A DNA stretch of 64,000 nucleotides from Caecibacter massiliensis (lineage in GTDB: Bacteria; Bacillota; Negativicutes; Veillonellales; Megasphaeraceae), in contig LT608311.1 in NCBI GenBank assembly GCA_900095875.1, positions 620,001-684,000 of the forward strand, given 5' to 3'. A program made the translations under genes and the position numbers. The notes below the pieces were generated by a model that saw only the letters and a list, made by a program, of their open reading frames with translations, was not told where the DNA came from and did not search any database. Below are positions 27,134 to 36,798 of this stretch, piece by piece (the first letter of the stretch is position 1; the number at the start of each line of letters is the position of its first letter).

Positions 27134-27772
27134 TTACTTCTCTTTGTTGTCATGAATAAACCGGCTCAGCATGCCTCTCACACGGCGGATTCCCCGTTTC
27201 TGCAGCCGGTATACATAAGGCAGGCTGACAGACAGGTCCTCGGCCAGGGATTTTTGCTGCTGATCTTTGAGATAGACGCCTTCCACGACGATCTGTTCCT
27301 TCTGAGGCAGACGCTGTAATGTCTGGGCTACGTGTTCAAACAGAATCTGCCGGCCTGTCCTGTCTGCCAGATCCTCCGCCCCGTCTGGCAGCTGATCCCG
27401 CAGGGTAACGCCGTTTTCATCGGGTTCGTCGAGAGACAGGGAAGACCGTTTATTTTCCTTTTGGAGAAAATCCAGGATTTCCCCGCGGATACGATGGACG
27501 GCAAAAATAGGAAAGGCCACATTGCGCCCGTAATCATACCGTTCCACCGCTTCAATCAGTCCCAGCGTTCCTTCCTGCAGGGCGTCCTGCAGAATATCCC
27601 CGGAAATGTGCCAACGCATCGCTTCCCGGAAAACCAGCGGCTGGTACTGTTCAATGAGCCGCCGCCGGCTCTCCTGGTCCCCCCGGTCTTTATATGCGCG
27701 CCAGAGTTCTCTTTCTTCTTCCGGAGCCAGAAGTTTTATCTGTTGTAATTCTTTTAAATATGTCTCCAGCAA
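27134..27772 (-). CDS. RNA polymerase sigma factor, sigma-70 family (alternative)
   Basis: 212 residues. Region 2 is visible (YQPLVFREAMRWHISGDILQ DALQEGTLGLIEAVERYDY in parts) and region 4 ends in a helix-turn-helix (SLAEDLSVSLPYVYRLQKRG). Region 1 is missing and region 3 is present, so it resembles group 3 factors rather than RpoD or an ECF factor. It starts with TTG, 12 bases after the tamB stop, behind a G-rich site. Placement inside an outer-membrane biogenesis operon and directly before a membrane protein suggests a role in envelope control. Confidence 0.82.
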   Translation of the reverse strand: MLETYLKELQQIKLLAPEEERELWRAYKDRGDQESRRRLIEQYQPLVFREAMRWHISGDILQDALQEGTLGLIEAVERYDYGRNVAFPIFAVHRIRGEILDFLQKENKRSSLSLDEPDENGVTLRDQLPDGAEDLADRTGRQILFEHVAQTLQRLPQKEQIVVEGVYLKDQQQKSLAEDLSVSLPYVYRLQKRGIRRVRGMLSRFIHDNKEK

Positions 27773-27784
27773 CTTCTGTCCCCC

Positions 27785-30700
27785 CTAATAGAAGCTGTAT
27801 TTATACATGCCGCCAATAAAGGAATCATCTGCCGATTTCCAAGCGGCCACACCAAACTTACTTCCCAAATTATACTGCATACCTATGCGGTTGTCATCAT
27901 GATTGAGGCCAAAAGCAGCTGTCAGCATGAAATCATTGAACAAATACTTGCCCATTTCTATATTATAATAATTATTTTCCACATCAGCTGTCTTGCTGTT
28001 GTAATCCAGTGACCCTGTCGTAATGTTGAGCATATCTAGATTCAGTGCCTTTTCCAGCGCCTGTGTAATCCCCAGACTGTTGAGCGTCATGCGGATGCCG
28101 CTCCCTATAAGTGTATTGACATCTTCACTATTAAGGGAACTGTCTTTTTTGCCACTGCTGTTCCTGAGCGTAATCAGGGAAAGAATCTGGGCCTTCGTAA
28201 GCGGCGGATTGGATCGCAGCATCAGGTCCATCGCATCGGCAGGACCGCGCAGATTGAGCAGGACATTGTACTGACCGACACGGGTATGACCTTCCACGTC
28301 CAGATAGGGGAGGAATGTATCGGGCTGATTAAATTCAGCTTTTGCCCGGGATACACGGAAATTCGTATCCAAATAGTGAATAGTCCCTCGGGAAGCTTCA
28401 AAGCCGCCCGTTCCATGGGGATGAGCCAGCGTGCCGCCAAAATGAGCCTTGCCATGCACCATCAGGTCGTAAAGCGCCCCATTATACAGCCGCACATCAT
28501 CTCCCAGTGCGACCGTAATGTCGAGAGCGGCATCAAAATTGCTTTCCGTATCACTCAGGCTCAGGGGCAGATCCAGTGTCGTATCATCTATCGTAATGGT
28601 TCCGGACAGCAATGGCATGCCATCACCGGGCGAGACAGTCAGGTTTCCCGTCAGCGGTCCGGTAAAATACGGACAGACGACTCCCAGATGATCGAGTGCA
28701 AGCAATCCTTTGTACGACGTGACTTCCCATCCCTGCCAGGATGCATCTGCCTGTACCTGCAATTTTCCCGGATTTTTCGCCTTTGCCTTATCCATAACGG
28801 CAGAACCGGAAAACGCTGCTTTGCGTCCCGTAAATTGAAGCTGCCCCGTAATCCGTGTCAGCGGATTACGCACGGTCCGGATGGACAAAGAACCGTCATC
28901 GACACTCAACGTACCGTATACCTGTGGATCCGCAGCCGTACCTTTTAACTGCAGCGAACCATTCAGTCCGCCCTGGGCTTCAGTAATAAGAGGCGTGACA
29001 AAAGTCAGTATATCCAGGCCGGCATGATCCAGTTTTACCATAACGTCCATAGATTCGTCTGTTTTTTCACCGGTCAGAGCCGCTACGGGAATCGTCCCGG
29101 AGGCGCTCGCCTTATACGGATCCTTCAGGATATATGCCTGATGGACCTTAATCATGCGGTCCCGCAGATTGAGCAGGGCATACATGCCAGTAAAGGAAAT
29201 GCCATTGACCATGCCACTTCCGAGCTGCAGAGACACATCAGCACTGGGATGATCTCCTGTCCCGCTCAGATTAGCTGCAAAATCGACAGGCGCATCAATC
29301 TGGACATTCGTCTGTCCCGTTACCGCCGCCAGCAGCCGGGCCGGGAAATGGTGGGCAGCAATCTGCATCTGTACCGGCCCATGAAGGGCATACGATCCCT
29401 GGGCAGCCAGCACGGCATCGCCGGACTTCAGGGTAAGTTCATGAATCTGTACGGCATTGTTTTCGTATTGGACATCAATACGGGCAGGTTCTACAGCTGC
29501 ATCATCAATATATCCCTGGGTCAGAGTCCCGGTCAGACGTGCCCGGGGATCATCGGTTGTCCCATCGATAGCCAGCTGCCCTTCCAGACGCCCCTGTATG
29601 GACTGCAGGGGTGCTCCCGACAGTTTCAGGATACTGCCCAGATCCGCAGCCTGCACGCGGGCCCGCGCCATAATCCAGCCATTCGCCGGATTATACCCGC
29701 CACGCAGTTCATAAGTCCCTCCGTTCTGTTTAAAATGAAAATCGGTCAACCGGAAAATACCGCCGTAATAACCGAGGTTGCCTTGTATATCATCGAGGGC
29801 TATGCCATTAAAGGTCAGTGAGTCTGACTGGAGAGACCCTTCAAAGACAGGATTGTCCATCGTACCGCCAAGATGCCCTCTGACATTCATGATACCGGAA
29901 CGCTGAGGCCCTTTTTGCGGTACCAGGCGGGCAATATCGAGATGGCTGCCGTCCAGGGTCAGATCCATATGCTGTCCCAGGTAACCGGCGACGCGGATAG
30001 ATGCATCATAGGCTGTAATATCGCCGTTGGTGATATAGACAGTGCCATCCCGCAATGTATAATCGGCACTGACATTTTTGTACAAATAGCCATAAGCAGA
30101 GCCACTGGTCAGATGGAACGATCCCTGTGCCGAAGGCTGATCGAGACTGCCCGTCACGGTAATCGTATTATCGGCCCAGCCTGTAAGAGGAATATCTCCC
30201 CGTCCCAATGCTGGCAGCAGCCGTTCCAGACGCATATGCTGTGTCACAACCTGCAGATTCACCTGCCGGGTATCCAGATCAGCCATACCACTGGCTCTAT
30301 GAGTCCCATCGTTGTAACGCCACACGACAGACGGTATCAGAATACGGCTTCCACTACCGGAAAGAGAGCCGTCGATACTATCAAAGTCCATCCCCTGTAT
30401 ACTGCCGTCGCGGGCATGGAAAATCAAATTCCAGTCCGGTCCGGAACCATATAGGTGTCCGGCAGCAGAAAAGGTGCCGGTCATAGGTACTGCTGCATAT
30501 GCAGATGCCATATCAAGTGGCAGATTGTCTGCTGTAAAGGAAAGATCCGTACGGGGCCCCTCCGTATCATACACGCCATGGACCCGGACTGTTCCTCCCT
30601 GCACGGAAGCAGTCAGCCCTGACAGAGACAGCAATCCATCAGCATAGATAAAGTCACCTTCCGCCTGATCTGCCTCGATGCCATTATAGGAAAAACCTGC

Positions 30701-32080
30701 CGCGCTGGCATGACCGGAAGCCTGGACTGTCCCCTGATTCTGATTGCCCGAAACGGTCAGGGAAGCCGACACCGTGCCCAGAACCGAAACAGGCAGCTGG
30801 CTTATTTCTTCGAGGTGGATGGAATCAGCATCGAGAGAGGCCTGAAAATCACCACTGGACAGGTTGTATGTTCCCGAACCTTCCAGATGGCCTCCAGCTG
30901 CATCAGCAGACAGATGGGATATATCAGCCTGACTGCCATCGCAAGAAAAGACAACTTCGCCATGATACAGTGTCGTTCCATCATAGGTCAGTTCTGGTAC
31001 AGTCAGTGTTCCACTGCCGCGTATTTCACTGGCCGTTCCCCAGATGCTGCCCTTAAAGGCAGCCGTACCAGAAATGCCAGCTGGCAGCTTATCGGCAAAA
31101 GCAGCAAGATCGGCGCCGGGTACATCCACATCCAGATTGAATACGGGAACATCCCCATTGATGCGTACTTCACCTGAGGCGCTGATATCCTGTCCATTAA
31201 TGCGGCCTTTCAGCCGGTCAATCCGGACGTTTTGTGAATTCAGCCGCACCGTTCCGCTGACCTGGTCATAGGAAAGGCCCGATGCCGTACCGGACAGATT
31301 ATCTACAGAAGCCGTTCCCGACAGAGAATCCCCGTTATGCGAGCGGGCATAACGGACCCGTATATCACGGAGCGCACCTTCTTCTACAGTCACATCCGTT
31401 CCAGACGGAATGAACGATGATGCATAAGATGCTTTAACAGCATCGCCACGAAGCAGGACATCGAATTCCCGCGATGAAGTATAATGACCGGAAGCCGTCA
31501 GCTTTTCTCCATCGACATACAGCGTCATATCTCCATAGATAGCCGGGTAGGACGTAAAATCGAGAGTCCCGTCACCCCCGCTGCCCGTAATCAGCGTGCC
31601 ATCGGCCAGCCGTGCCCTGACAGCTCCATCGTGAAACCGCACAATTGCCCGGAATCCACTGTCCGCCTTTTCCTTCGATGTCTTAATAAGCGTCGCAACA
31701 TTCCACGTATTATCAGACGGTTTCTGCCACACATGGACAACCGGCTGGGAAATATCCACCGTCTCTATAGCCGCAGCCGGATTACCATCAGGAAGGGATG
31801 CCACTATTTTCCAGGGATTGACAAAAATCTGTATATCCGAACCAGAAAGCACAGTACGTCCCTGCGTATCCCGGATAACCGGGTCCTGCAGCCTGACTCG
31901 GCCGGACAACGAAACATCCATAGCACTAAAGGTTAGTGTTCCGTTTATTTTATCATTCACTGTACTCGTCACTGTCTCAGAGAGTTTTTGCATCAATGCC
32001 GGCTTTTCCATCCACAGGGAAAAGAGTGCGGCAAAGAGGAATACAAAGACTGCACCGGATACAAGCCATTTTTTTCGCAC
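27785..32080 (-). CDS. tamB: TamB-like translocation/assembly module protein (AsmA-like, DUF490)
   Basis: 1431 residues. A single N-terminal anchor (LVSGAVFVFLFAALFSLWM) is followed by hundreds of residues of repeating beta-strand units (for example GSLQSDSLTFNGIALDDIQG), which in TamB form a long hydrophobic groove. The C-terminal DUF490 region ends in aromatic residues (GGMYKYSFY). TamB bridges inner and outer membranes and moves phospholipids. It starts with GTG, six bases after GGAGG. The first partner expected in proteobacteria, TamA, is missing; BamA is the likely partner. A terminator lies just before the gene. Confidence 0.9.
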   Translation of the reverse strand: MRKKWLVSGAVFVFLFAALFSLWMEKPALMQKLSETVTSTVNDKINGTLTFSAMDVSLSGRVRLQDPVIRDTQGRTVLSGSDIQIFVNPWKIVASLPDGNPAAAIETVDISQPVVHVWQKPSDNTWNVATLIKTSKEKADSGFRAIVRFHDGAVRARLADGTLITGSGGDGTLDFTSYPAIYGDMTLYVDGEKLTASGHYTSSREFDVLLRGDAVKASYASSFIPSGTDVTVEEGALRDIRVRYARSHNGDSLSGTASVDNLSGTASGLSYDQVSGTVRLNSQNVRIDRLKGRINGQDISASGEVRINGDVPVFNLDVDVPGADLAAFADKLPAGISGTAAFKGSIWGTASEIRGSGTLTVPELTYDGTTLYHGEVVFSCDGSQADISHLSADAAGGHLEGSGTYNLSSGDFQASLDADSIHLEEISQLPVSVLGTVSASLTVSGNQNQGTVQASGHASAAGFSYNGIEADQAEGDFIYADGLLSLSGLTASVQGGTVRVHGVYDTEGPRTDLSFTADNLPLDMASAYAAVPMTGTFSAAGHLYGSGPDWNLIFHARDGSIQGMDFDSIDGSLSGSGSRILIPSVVWRYNDGTHRASGMADLDTRQVNLQVVTQHMRLERLLPALGRGDIPLTGWADNTITVTGSLDQPSAQGSFHLTSGSAYGYLYKNVSADYTLRDGTVYITNGDITAYDASIRVAGYLGQHMDLTLDGSHLDIARLVPQKGPQRSGIMNVRGHLGGTMDNPVFEGSLQSDSLTFNGIALDDIQGNLGYYGGIFRLTDFHFKQNGGTYELRGGYNPANGWIMARARVQAADLGSILKLSGAPLQSIQGRLEGQLAIDGTTDDPRARLTGTLTQGYIDDAAVEPARIDVQYENNAVQIHELTLKSGDAVLAAQGSYALHGPVQMQIAAHHFPARLLAAVTGQTNVQIDAPVDFAANLSGTGDHPSADVSLQLGSGMVNGISFTGMYALLNLRDRMIKVHQAYILKDPYKASASGTIPVAALTGEKTDESMDVMVKLDHAGLDILTFVTPLITEAQGGLNGSLQLKGTAADPQVYGTLSVDDGSLSIRTVRNPLTRITGQLQFTGRKAAFSGSAVMDKAKAKNPGKLQVQADASWQGWEVTSYKGLLALDHLGVVCPYFTGPLTGNLTVSPGDGMPLLSGTITIDDTTLDLPLSLSDTESNFDAALDITVALGDDVRLYNGALYDLMVHGKAHFGGTLAHPHGTGGFEASRGTIHYLDTNFRVSRAKAEFNQPDTFLPYLDVEGHTRVGQYNVLLNLRGPADAMDLMLRSNPPLTKAQILSLITLRNSSGKKDSSLNSEDVNTLIGSGIRMTLNSLGITQALEKALNLDMLNITTGSLDYNSKTADVENNYYNIEMGKYLFNDFMLTAAFGLNHDDNRIGMQYNLGSKFGVAAWKSADDSFIGGMYKYSFY

Positions 32081-32099
32081 GGTCGTCCTCCATTCCTAT

Positions 32100-32140
32100 A
32101 AAAAAAGAAGAGAGAATCATAGGATTACAATTCTCTCTTC
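32100..32140 (-). terminator. Terminator between tolC and tamB
   Basis: An 11-base perfect stem (GAAGAGAGAAT / ATTCTCTCTTC, 12-base loop) followed on the minus strand by seven T. It ends the mlaE-mlaF-mlaD-tolC message only 20 bases before tamB, so tamB depends on read-through unless it has a promoter inside the hairpin region. Confidence 0.85.
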
Positions 32141-32238
32141 ATTGTACATAAGCTATTCATTAAAATCAAGAAACAGATAGAAAGATTCAGTTTCCTTTTC
32201 TTAAATTTACTTTAAATTGTAACAAAAGGAGATTCCCA

Positions 32239-33843
32239 TCATTTCCCTGTCAGGGACGGATGGATGACACCGGAGCGGACATCGACGCCCATTGCCTGTT
32301 CCAGTTTGGCAATACCGACATTATAATCATACAATGCCTGGATATGGTTGACCTGGGCTTCGTTGAGGCTCAGCTGGGCATCGAGGACATCCAGGTTGAT
32401 GCCAACACCAGCCTGATAGCGGATGTTCTGGATACGGTAATTTTCCTTCGCCTGATCGACGACAGCCGTCGTTTCTTCTACGCGCTGTGCCGCACTGCGG
32501 ATATTGAGGTATGCCTGCTTGACTTCCAGCTGGACCGATTCCCGTGCCTTCTGTTCTGTTTCCCGGGCGGAAAGGAGTGTTTCCCTTGCTTTCTTGATTT
32601 TGGCATTAGTCGCGCCGCCATCCCATAAGCTCCAGGAAACGCCGCCACTTACACTCCAGTTATGATCATCAATACCGGGGAAATCATCATCCGACCAGCC
32701 ACGGCCGGCACCGACAGATACGGTCGGCCTGTTGCCAGCCTGGGCAATACCGATACTGTTTTCTGCTTCCTGTACGGCAACGGCTGCCTGGAGGACTTCC
32801 GGACGATATTTCATGGCATAGTCAATGGCTTCCTGAAGGGAAATATCATACGTATCAAAAGGCAGCTGATGATCGGCCAGATTCAGTTTGGTCTGCAACG
32901 GCAGGCCGAGGATGTTATTCAGGTTTGATTCAGCAATAGCGACATTATTATCTGCCGTTACAGCCGTCGTCTTGGAGTTGGCCAGTGATACATTAGAAGA
33001 CAAGACATCTACTTTCGCCTTGGTACCTACATTGTACTGGGCTGTTACATTATCTAAATGTCCCTGCAGATTATCGACGGCTTCATGGTATACATCACGC
33101 AGTTCCTGGTAAGCCAGAAGGGCATAATACCCTTCTACGGCAGAATACTTCGTCGCCTGCTGGACGCGGAGCATCTCTTCCTGGGCATTAGTCTTTCCCA
33201 ACTTGGCATTGGCAATTTCGTTTTCTACCAGTCCGCCCGTATACAACGGGATGCTGACACTAAAACTGTTTTTAAAACTATTACCGATGACATCTCGTCC
33301 CATATTTTGTGACATAGCTCTGGCCCCACTCCAGGTATAGCCCACCTGGGGCATCTTGCCGGCCTTGGCTATGGCGATATCAAAGTCAGAACTGTTCAGG
33401 GCATAATGGGCCACCTTGATATCCCGGTTGTAATCGAGAGCCATCTGCACCGTTTTGGGCAGTGTCAGATCGACAGCCTGGTCGGAAGCGACCCGGCCGA
33501 CGACAATGACTGGATCCGCTTCTCCTCTGGCAGCAGCTCTTTTAGCACTGGCTTCCATATCGGAACGGATTTTTTGTGCCAGCTCTTCCCGCAGCTGCGG
33601 TGTCACATCGGACGCACCGATAGCTCCTGCCGGGGTCACAGCAGCCTGGTTCTTTACCGTACGTGCTGCCTTTTTGCCGGTCCGGGAAACCTTCTGGCCA
33701 GCCATATTCCGGGCAGAATCAGTAACAGCTGCCTGTCCCAGATCGACGGGAACAACGGCTTCTTCTGCTGCCCATGCAGACACCGTCCCCAAGGTTGAAA
33801 TCATCAGGGCAACAACAATTTTTTTATACAAGTTTTTGTCCAT
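32239..33843 (-). CDS. TolC-family outer membrane efflux protein
   Basis: About 534 residues from the ATG at 33843, behind GGGGGT. Signal peptide ends VSAWA-AEE. About 110 residues of Ala/Lys-rich linker follow before the first TolC repeat (VQMALDYNRDIKVAHYALNS). The two outer-membrane-factor repeats are visible, the second starting SLQEAIDYAMKYRPEVL, with long helices between. It forms a trimeric outer-membrane channel for efflux or secretion. No inner-membrane pump is adjacent, but the Mla genes lie upstream; whether they cooperate is unknown. Confidence 0.88.
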   Translation of the reverse strand: MDKNLYKKIVVALMISTLGTVSAWAAEEAVVPVDLGQAAVTDSARNMAGQKVSRTGKKAARTVKNQAAVTPAGAIGASDVTPQLREELAQKIRSDMEASAKRAAARGEADPVIVVGRVASDQAVDLTLPKTVQMALDYNRDIKVAHYALNSSDFDIAIAKAGKMPQVGYTWSGARAMSQNMGRDVIGNSFKNSFSVSIPLYTGGLVENEIANAKLGKTNAQEEMLRVQQATKYSAVEGYYALLAYQELRDVYHEAVDNLQGHLDNVTAQYNVGTKAKVDVLSSNVSLANSKTTAVTADNNVAIAESNLNNILGLPLQTKLNLADHQLPFDTYDISLQEAIDYAMKYRPEVLQAAVAVQEAENSIGIAQAGNRPTVSVGAGRGWSDDDFPGIDDHNWSVSGGVSWSLWDGGATNAKIKKARETLLSARETEQKARESVQLEVKQAYLNIRSAAQRVEETTAVVDQAKENYRIQNIRYQAGVGINLDVLDAQLSLNEAQVNHIQALYDYNVGIAKLEQAMGVDVRSGVIHPSLTGK

Positions 33844-33890
33844 TACGGATACCCCCATTGATCGAATTGCTATCTATTGCAGAATGTCTT

Positions 33891-35135
33891 TTAAAAGACA
33901 TAGTCAATACCATAATAATTGCCACCGTCACTGCGGTTCATGGGCCGCGTGAACTGGCCAAAAAGAAACATGTTGTCTGTCAGGCGGTATTTCGCTTTCA
34001 AACGATACCGCCAGTCATCGGGATCATACCCCTCCAGGCTGAGTTGGAACGGTTTATCCTGAAAAAAATCCAGCCCCATTCCGAGCTCGCCGCGGATGAG
34101 GCCGGCCCGGACATCAAATCGGGGATGTCTGAACCCATACTGCAAATCCAGTTTCGTACCGTTACCTATATTCTCAGCCCCGAGAAGCCCGAATGTATGG
34201 TTCCGGTACACCTTAAAATTTACAGCGGCACCCGTTTCACTTTTACTCTCATTATATAAGACACTGGCATCGCCTTCTGTTTTGAATCCGCTTCCCCCAC
34301 CGAGAACTTTATTTAGTTTCCCCGATATTTCCGCAGTATTATGAAGCGTTTTCTGCAAATCTTTCTGGCTCTGCTCATCAGTCGTAATTTTCTGTACGGC
34401 CAGCGCTGTCTGCTCAAAACTATCCGTAATGCGCTTCATATTAGCCGCCGTATCGCGGACGTTAGCCGAAATAGCTCCATCGCTGTTCATAGCAGCCAGC
34501 TGGGCCGCAGCGGCATCCAGAGAAGCTGTTACCGACGCCATATGTTCTGTCATTTCCTGGATATTGCCGGCATTGGCATCCATCAGGCCATTGACCCGTC
34601 CGGTTATGCCTTCTATATTCTGAAATGTCCCGCGCATCGCTTTTTGCGTGTCCGGGTGTCCGATGACGCTATTAATGTTATTAATCATATCATTGGCACT
34701 GGCCACCAACTTACCTGTACTTTCCATCATATCATCCATGGTCTTGCCGTCATTGCCGTTCAGATATTCCCCGTCAGCGATAAGCTGTGTCGAATCCTTG
34801 CCCGGCGTAATGGAAATAATTTTTTCCCCCAGCAGGCCGTCCGTCGTTATTGCCAGTTTCGATCCTTTAGGAATTTCCGTACCCTTATCGATCTTCATGG
34901 CAACGTCTACGCCGTTTTTAGAAGGAGTCACATCGGTAACTTTACCGACATGAACACCGACATAGCGGACTGAATTTCCCTTCTGCAAGCCATTGGCATC
35001 GCGGAACATGGCATGAATGACATAGCCTGGTTTGCCAAATATTTCTGCATGAGCCAGATTGATGACCACATAGGTAAAGACCAGTACGCCAATAATGGTT
35101 ACCAGGCCGACTTTTGCTTCTGCACTCCATTTCAT
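33891..35135 (-). CDS. mlaD: MlaD-type MCE protein with C-terminal barrel-like domain
   Basis: About 414 residues, much longer than the 180 of E. coli MlaD. The N-terminal membrane helix (LVTIIGVLVFTYVVINLA) and MCE domain (residues 35-115: GLQKGNSVRYVGVHVGKVTD) fit MlaD. A long helical stretch (about 140-285) follows. The last 125 residues have beta-strand character and end YYGIDYVF with a terminal Phe, as outer-membrane barrels do. The ATG overlaps the mlaF stop by four bases (ATGA). In Veillonella parvula an elongated MlaD of this kind is proposed to bridge both membranes. Confidence 0.88.
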   Translation of the reverse strand: MKWSAEAKVGLVTIIGVLVFTYVVINLAHAEIFGKPGYVIHAMFRDANGLQKGNSVRYVGVHVGKVTDVTPSKNGVDVAMKIDKGTEIPKGSKLAITTDGLLGEKIISITPGKDSTQLIADGEYLNGNDGKTMDDMMESTGKLVASANDMINNINSVIGHPDTQKAMRGTFQNIEGITGRVNGLMDANAGNIQEMTEHMASVTASLDAAAAQLAAMNSDGAISANVRDTAANMKRITDSFEQTALAVQKITTDEQSQKDLQKTLHNTAEISGKLNKVLGGGSGFKTEGDASVLYNESKSETGAAVNFKVYRNHTFGLLGAENIGNGTKLDLQYGFRHPRFDVRAGLIRGELGMGLDFFQDKPFQLSLEGYDPDDWRYRLKAKYRLTDNMFLFGQFTRPMNRSDGGNYYGIDYVF

Positions 35136-35884
35136 GGCGCACACCTCCCCTCCTGACGCATCAGACCGCCGTTGATAAATCGTTGAATGTGTTCATCCGG
35201 CGAATCCCGGAACGTATCCTTGTCTGCAATAAGCCGGAAAACGCCGTTTTCCAGATAAGCCAGCCGGTCTGCAACGAAGAAAGCCGATTCCATATCATGG
35301 GTAACGATAACAGATGTCGTATGAAGCTGGCTTTGTGTCGTCACAATCAGCCTGTTAATATCCATACTGCGCAGCGGATCCAGACCTGCCGTCGGTTCAT
35401 CATACAATATGACCCGGGGCTCCAGTGCAATGGCCCGTGCCAGACTGACTCTTTTTTTCATGCCGCCCGACAAATCGTTCGGCATCATATCTTCTACGTG
35501 ATCCAGCCCGACGAGATGTAATTTTTCCCGGACAATTTTCCGGATTTCTTCTTCCGGGAGTTTACGATGCTGCCGGAGGCCAAATGCCACATTCTCCCCG
35601 ACACTCATGGAATCAAATAAGGCTGAATACTGAAAAACCATGCCCATGTGGAGCCGTACCTGATCCATCTCATCTTCCGTAAAGCCTGTAATATCCTGAC
35701 CGTCTATAAAAATATGACCGCCTGACGGTTTCTGAAGACCGATAATCAGACGAAGTATAGTACTCTTGCCTGAACCACTGGCACCCAGTATCCCCAGTGT
35801 TTCTCCATCGCGGATATCCAGATTGATGTGATTCAGAATGACCCGTGATCCATACGCCACGGTAATATCCTGTAAACGGATCAT
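35132..35884 (-). CDS. mlaF: Mla phospholipid transport ATP-binding protein MlaF
   Basis: 250 residues. Walker A is GASGSGKST, the ABC signature is LSGGMKKRVSLARAIA, and Walker B is RVILYDEPTAGLDP. VTHDMESAFFVADR is the H-loop region. Length and motifs match MlaF, which powers lipid movement by the MlaE permease with MlaD. A ribosome site AGGAG lies eight bases before the ATG. It overlaps mlaD by four bases. The C-terminus is only slightly extended compared with E. coli. Confidence 0.93.
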   Translation of the reverse strand: MIRLQDITVAYGSRVILNHINLDIRDGETLGILGASGSGKSTILRLIIGLQKPSGGHIFIDGQDITGFTEDEMDQVRLHMGMVFQYSALFDSMSVGENVAFGLRQHRKLPEEEIRKIVREKLHLVGLDHVEDMMPNDLSGGMKKRVSLARAIALEPRVILYDEPTAGLDPLRSMDINRLIVTTQSQLHTTSVIVTHDMESAFFVADRLAYLENGVFRLIADKDTFRDSPDEHIQRFINGGLMRQEGRCAP

Positions 35885-35895
35885 ATGCCAGACTC

Positions 35896-36660
35896 CTAAT
35901 ACAAAATAATAGACAGCAGATAATTGCAGATAAAAATAAAAATAATCGATGTAACGACCGAACGCGTTGTCGCCTGTCCGACTCCTTCTGCCCCGCTTTT
36001 GGCCGTCATGCCTTCATGACAGGCCACAAGGGCGATGATACCTCCAAAGAACATGGCTTTAATAAGGCCGTAAACAACGTCGGATACTTCCGTAAACATT
36101 TCAATGGAGTTCATGTACGTAAAATGTGTCAGGCCGGCGCTGAGAATCGCGACAGCATATCCACCGGCCGTGCCGATGATATACCCATAAAAGGCCAGCA
36201 GCGGTACCATAGTGATACAGGCGGCAAAGCGGGGTACGACCAGATAAGCAACGGGATTGACGGCCATGCACCGCAGGGCATCAATCTGCTCCGTAACTTT
36301 CATAGTTCCCAGTTCGGCTGTCATGGCTGCCCCTACACGGCCGGCTACGACAACGCCGGTCAGAATCGGCCCCAGTTCGCGGCCCATAGCGACAGACATA
36401 ATGCCTCCCAATGTAGACTGGGCACCATAGCGCAACAGGATATCGACAATCTGCAACGTCATGACCATGCCGGCAAACAGCAAAGTCAGGCTGACAATTG
36501 GCAGGGAATTGACACCGAGATGCGCCATCTGGGCAATCGTAAGCTTCCGTTGTATTTTAGGCAGCTGACGCAGCGTTTCCAGGAATAAGAGGGACAGCAC
36601 GCCTACTTTTTCAAAAATATGCAGTGTAAACGATCCTATCCGTTCTAATATTCCCTGCAC
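35896..36660 (-). CDS. mlaE: Mla phospholipid transport permease MlaE
   Basis: 254 residues, GTG start behind GAGGAGGTG. It has the MlaE/YrbE fold: an amphipathic N-terminus (EKVGVLSLLFLETLRQLP) and five hydrophobic helices, with the conserved segment GRELGPILTGVVVAGRVGAA between helices. It forms the permease of the MlaFEDB complex. No MlaB or MlaC gene is present nearby. It is first in the mlaE-mlaF-mlaD-tolC unit and preceded by a good promoter and a leader with an inverted repeat. Confidence 0.93.
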   Translation of the reverse strand: MQGILERIGSFTLHIFEKVGVLSLLFLETLRQLPKIQRKLTIAQMAHLGVNSLPIVSLTLLFAGMVMTLQIVDILLRYGAQSTLGGIMSVAMGRELGPILTGVVVAGRVGAAMTAELGTMKVTEQIDALRCMAVNPVAYLVVPRFAACITMVPLLAFYGYIIGTAGGYAVAILSAGLTHFTYMNSIEMFTEVSDVVYGLIKAMFFGGIIALVACHEGMTAKSGAEGVGQATTRSVVTSIIFIFICNYLLSIILY

Positions 36661-36747
36661 AGGCGCACCTCCTCTTTTTCAGTCAGCGTACGTATTGTTA
36701 CTATACCATTAATGTGGGGAGCCTGCTACACGCGGGCTGCCAATTGT

Positions 36748-36790
36748 TAGAAAACTGTGAGAAAACTCAGATTTCCTTTTCAGTTTTCTA
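36748..36790 (-). promoter_or_regulatory. Inverted repeat at the start of the mlaE leader
   Basis: Perfect ten-base arms (TAGAAAACTG / CAGTTTTCTA) at 36748-36757 and 36781-36790, beginning at the predicted transcription start. It could be an operator or a 5' hairpin that protects the message. Confidence 0.55.
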
Positions 36791-36798
36791 CAAGTATG

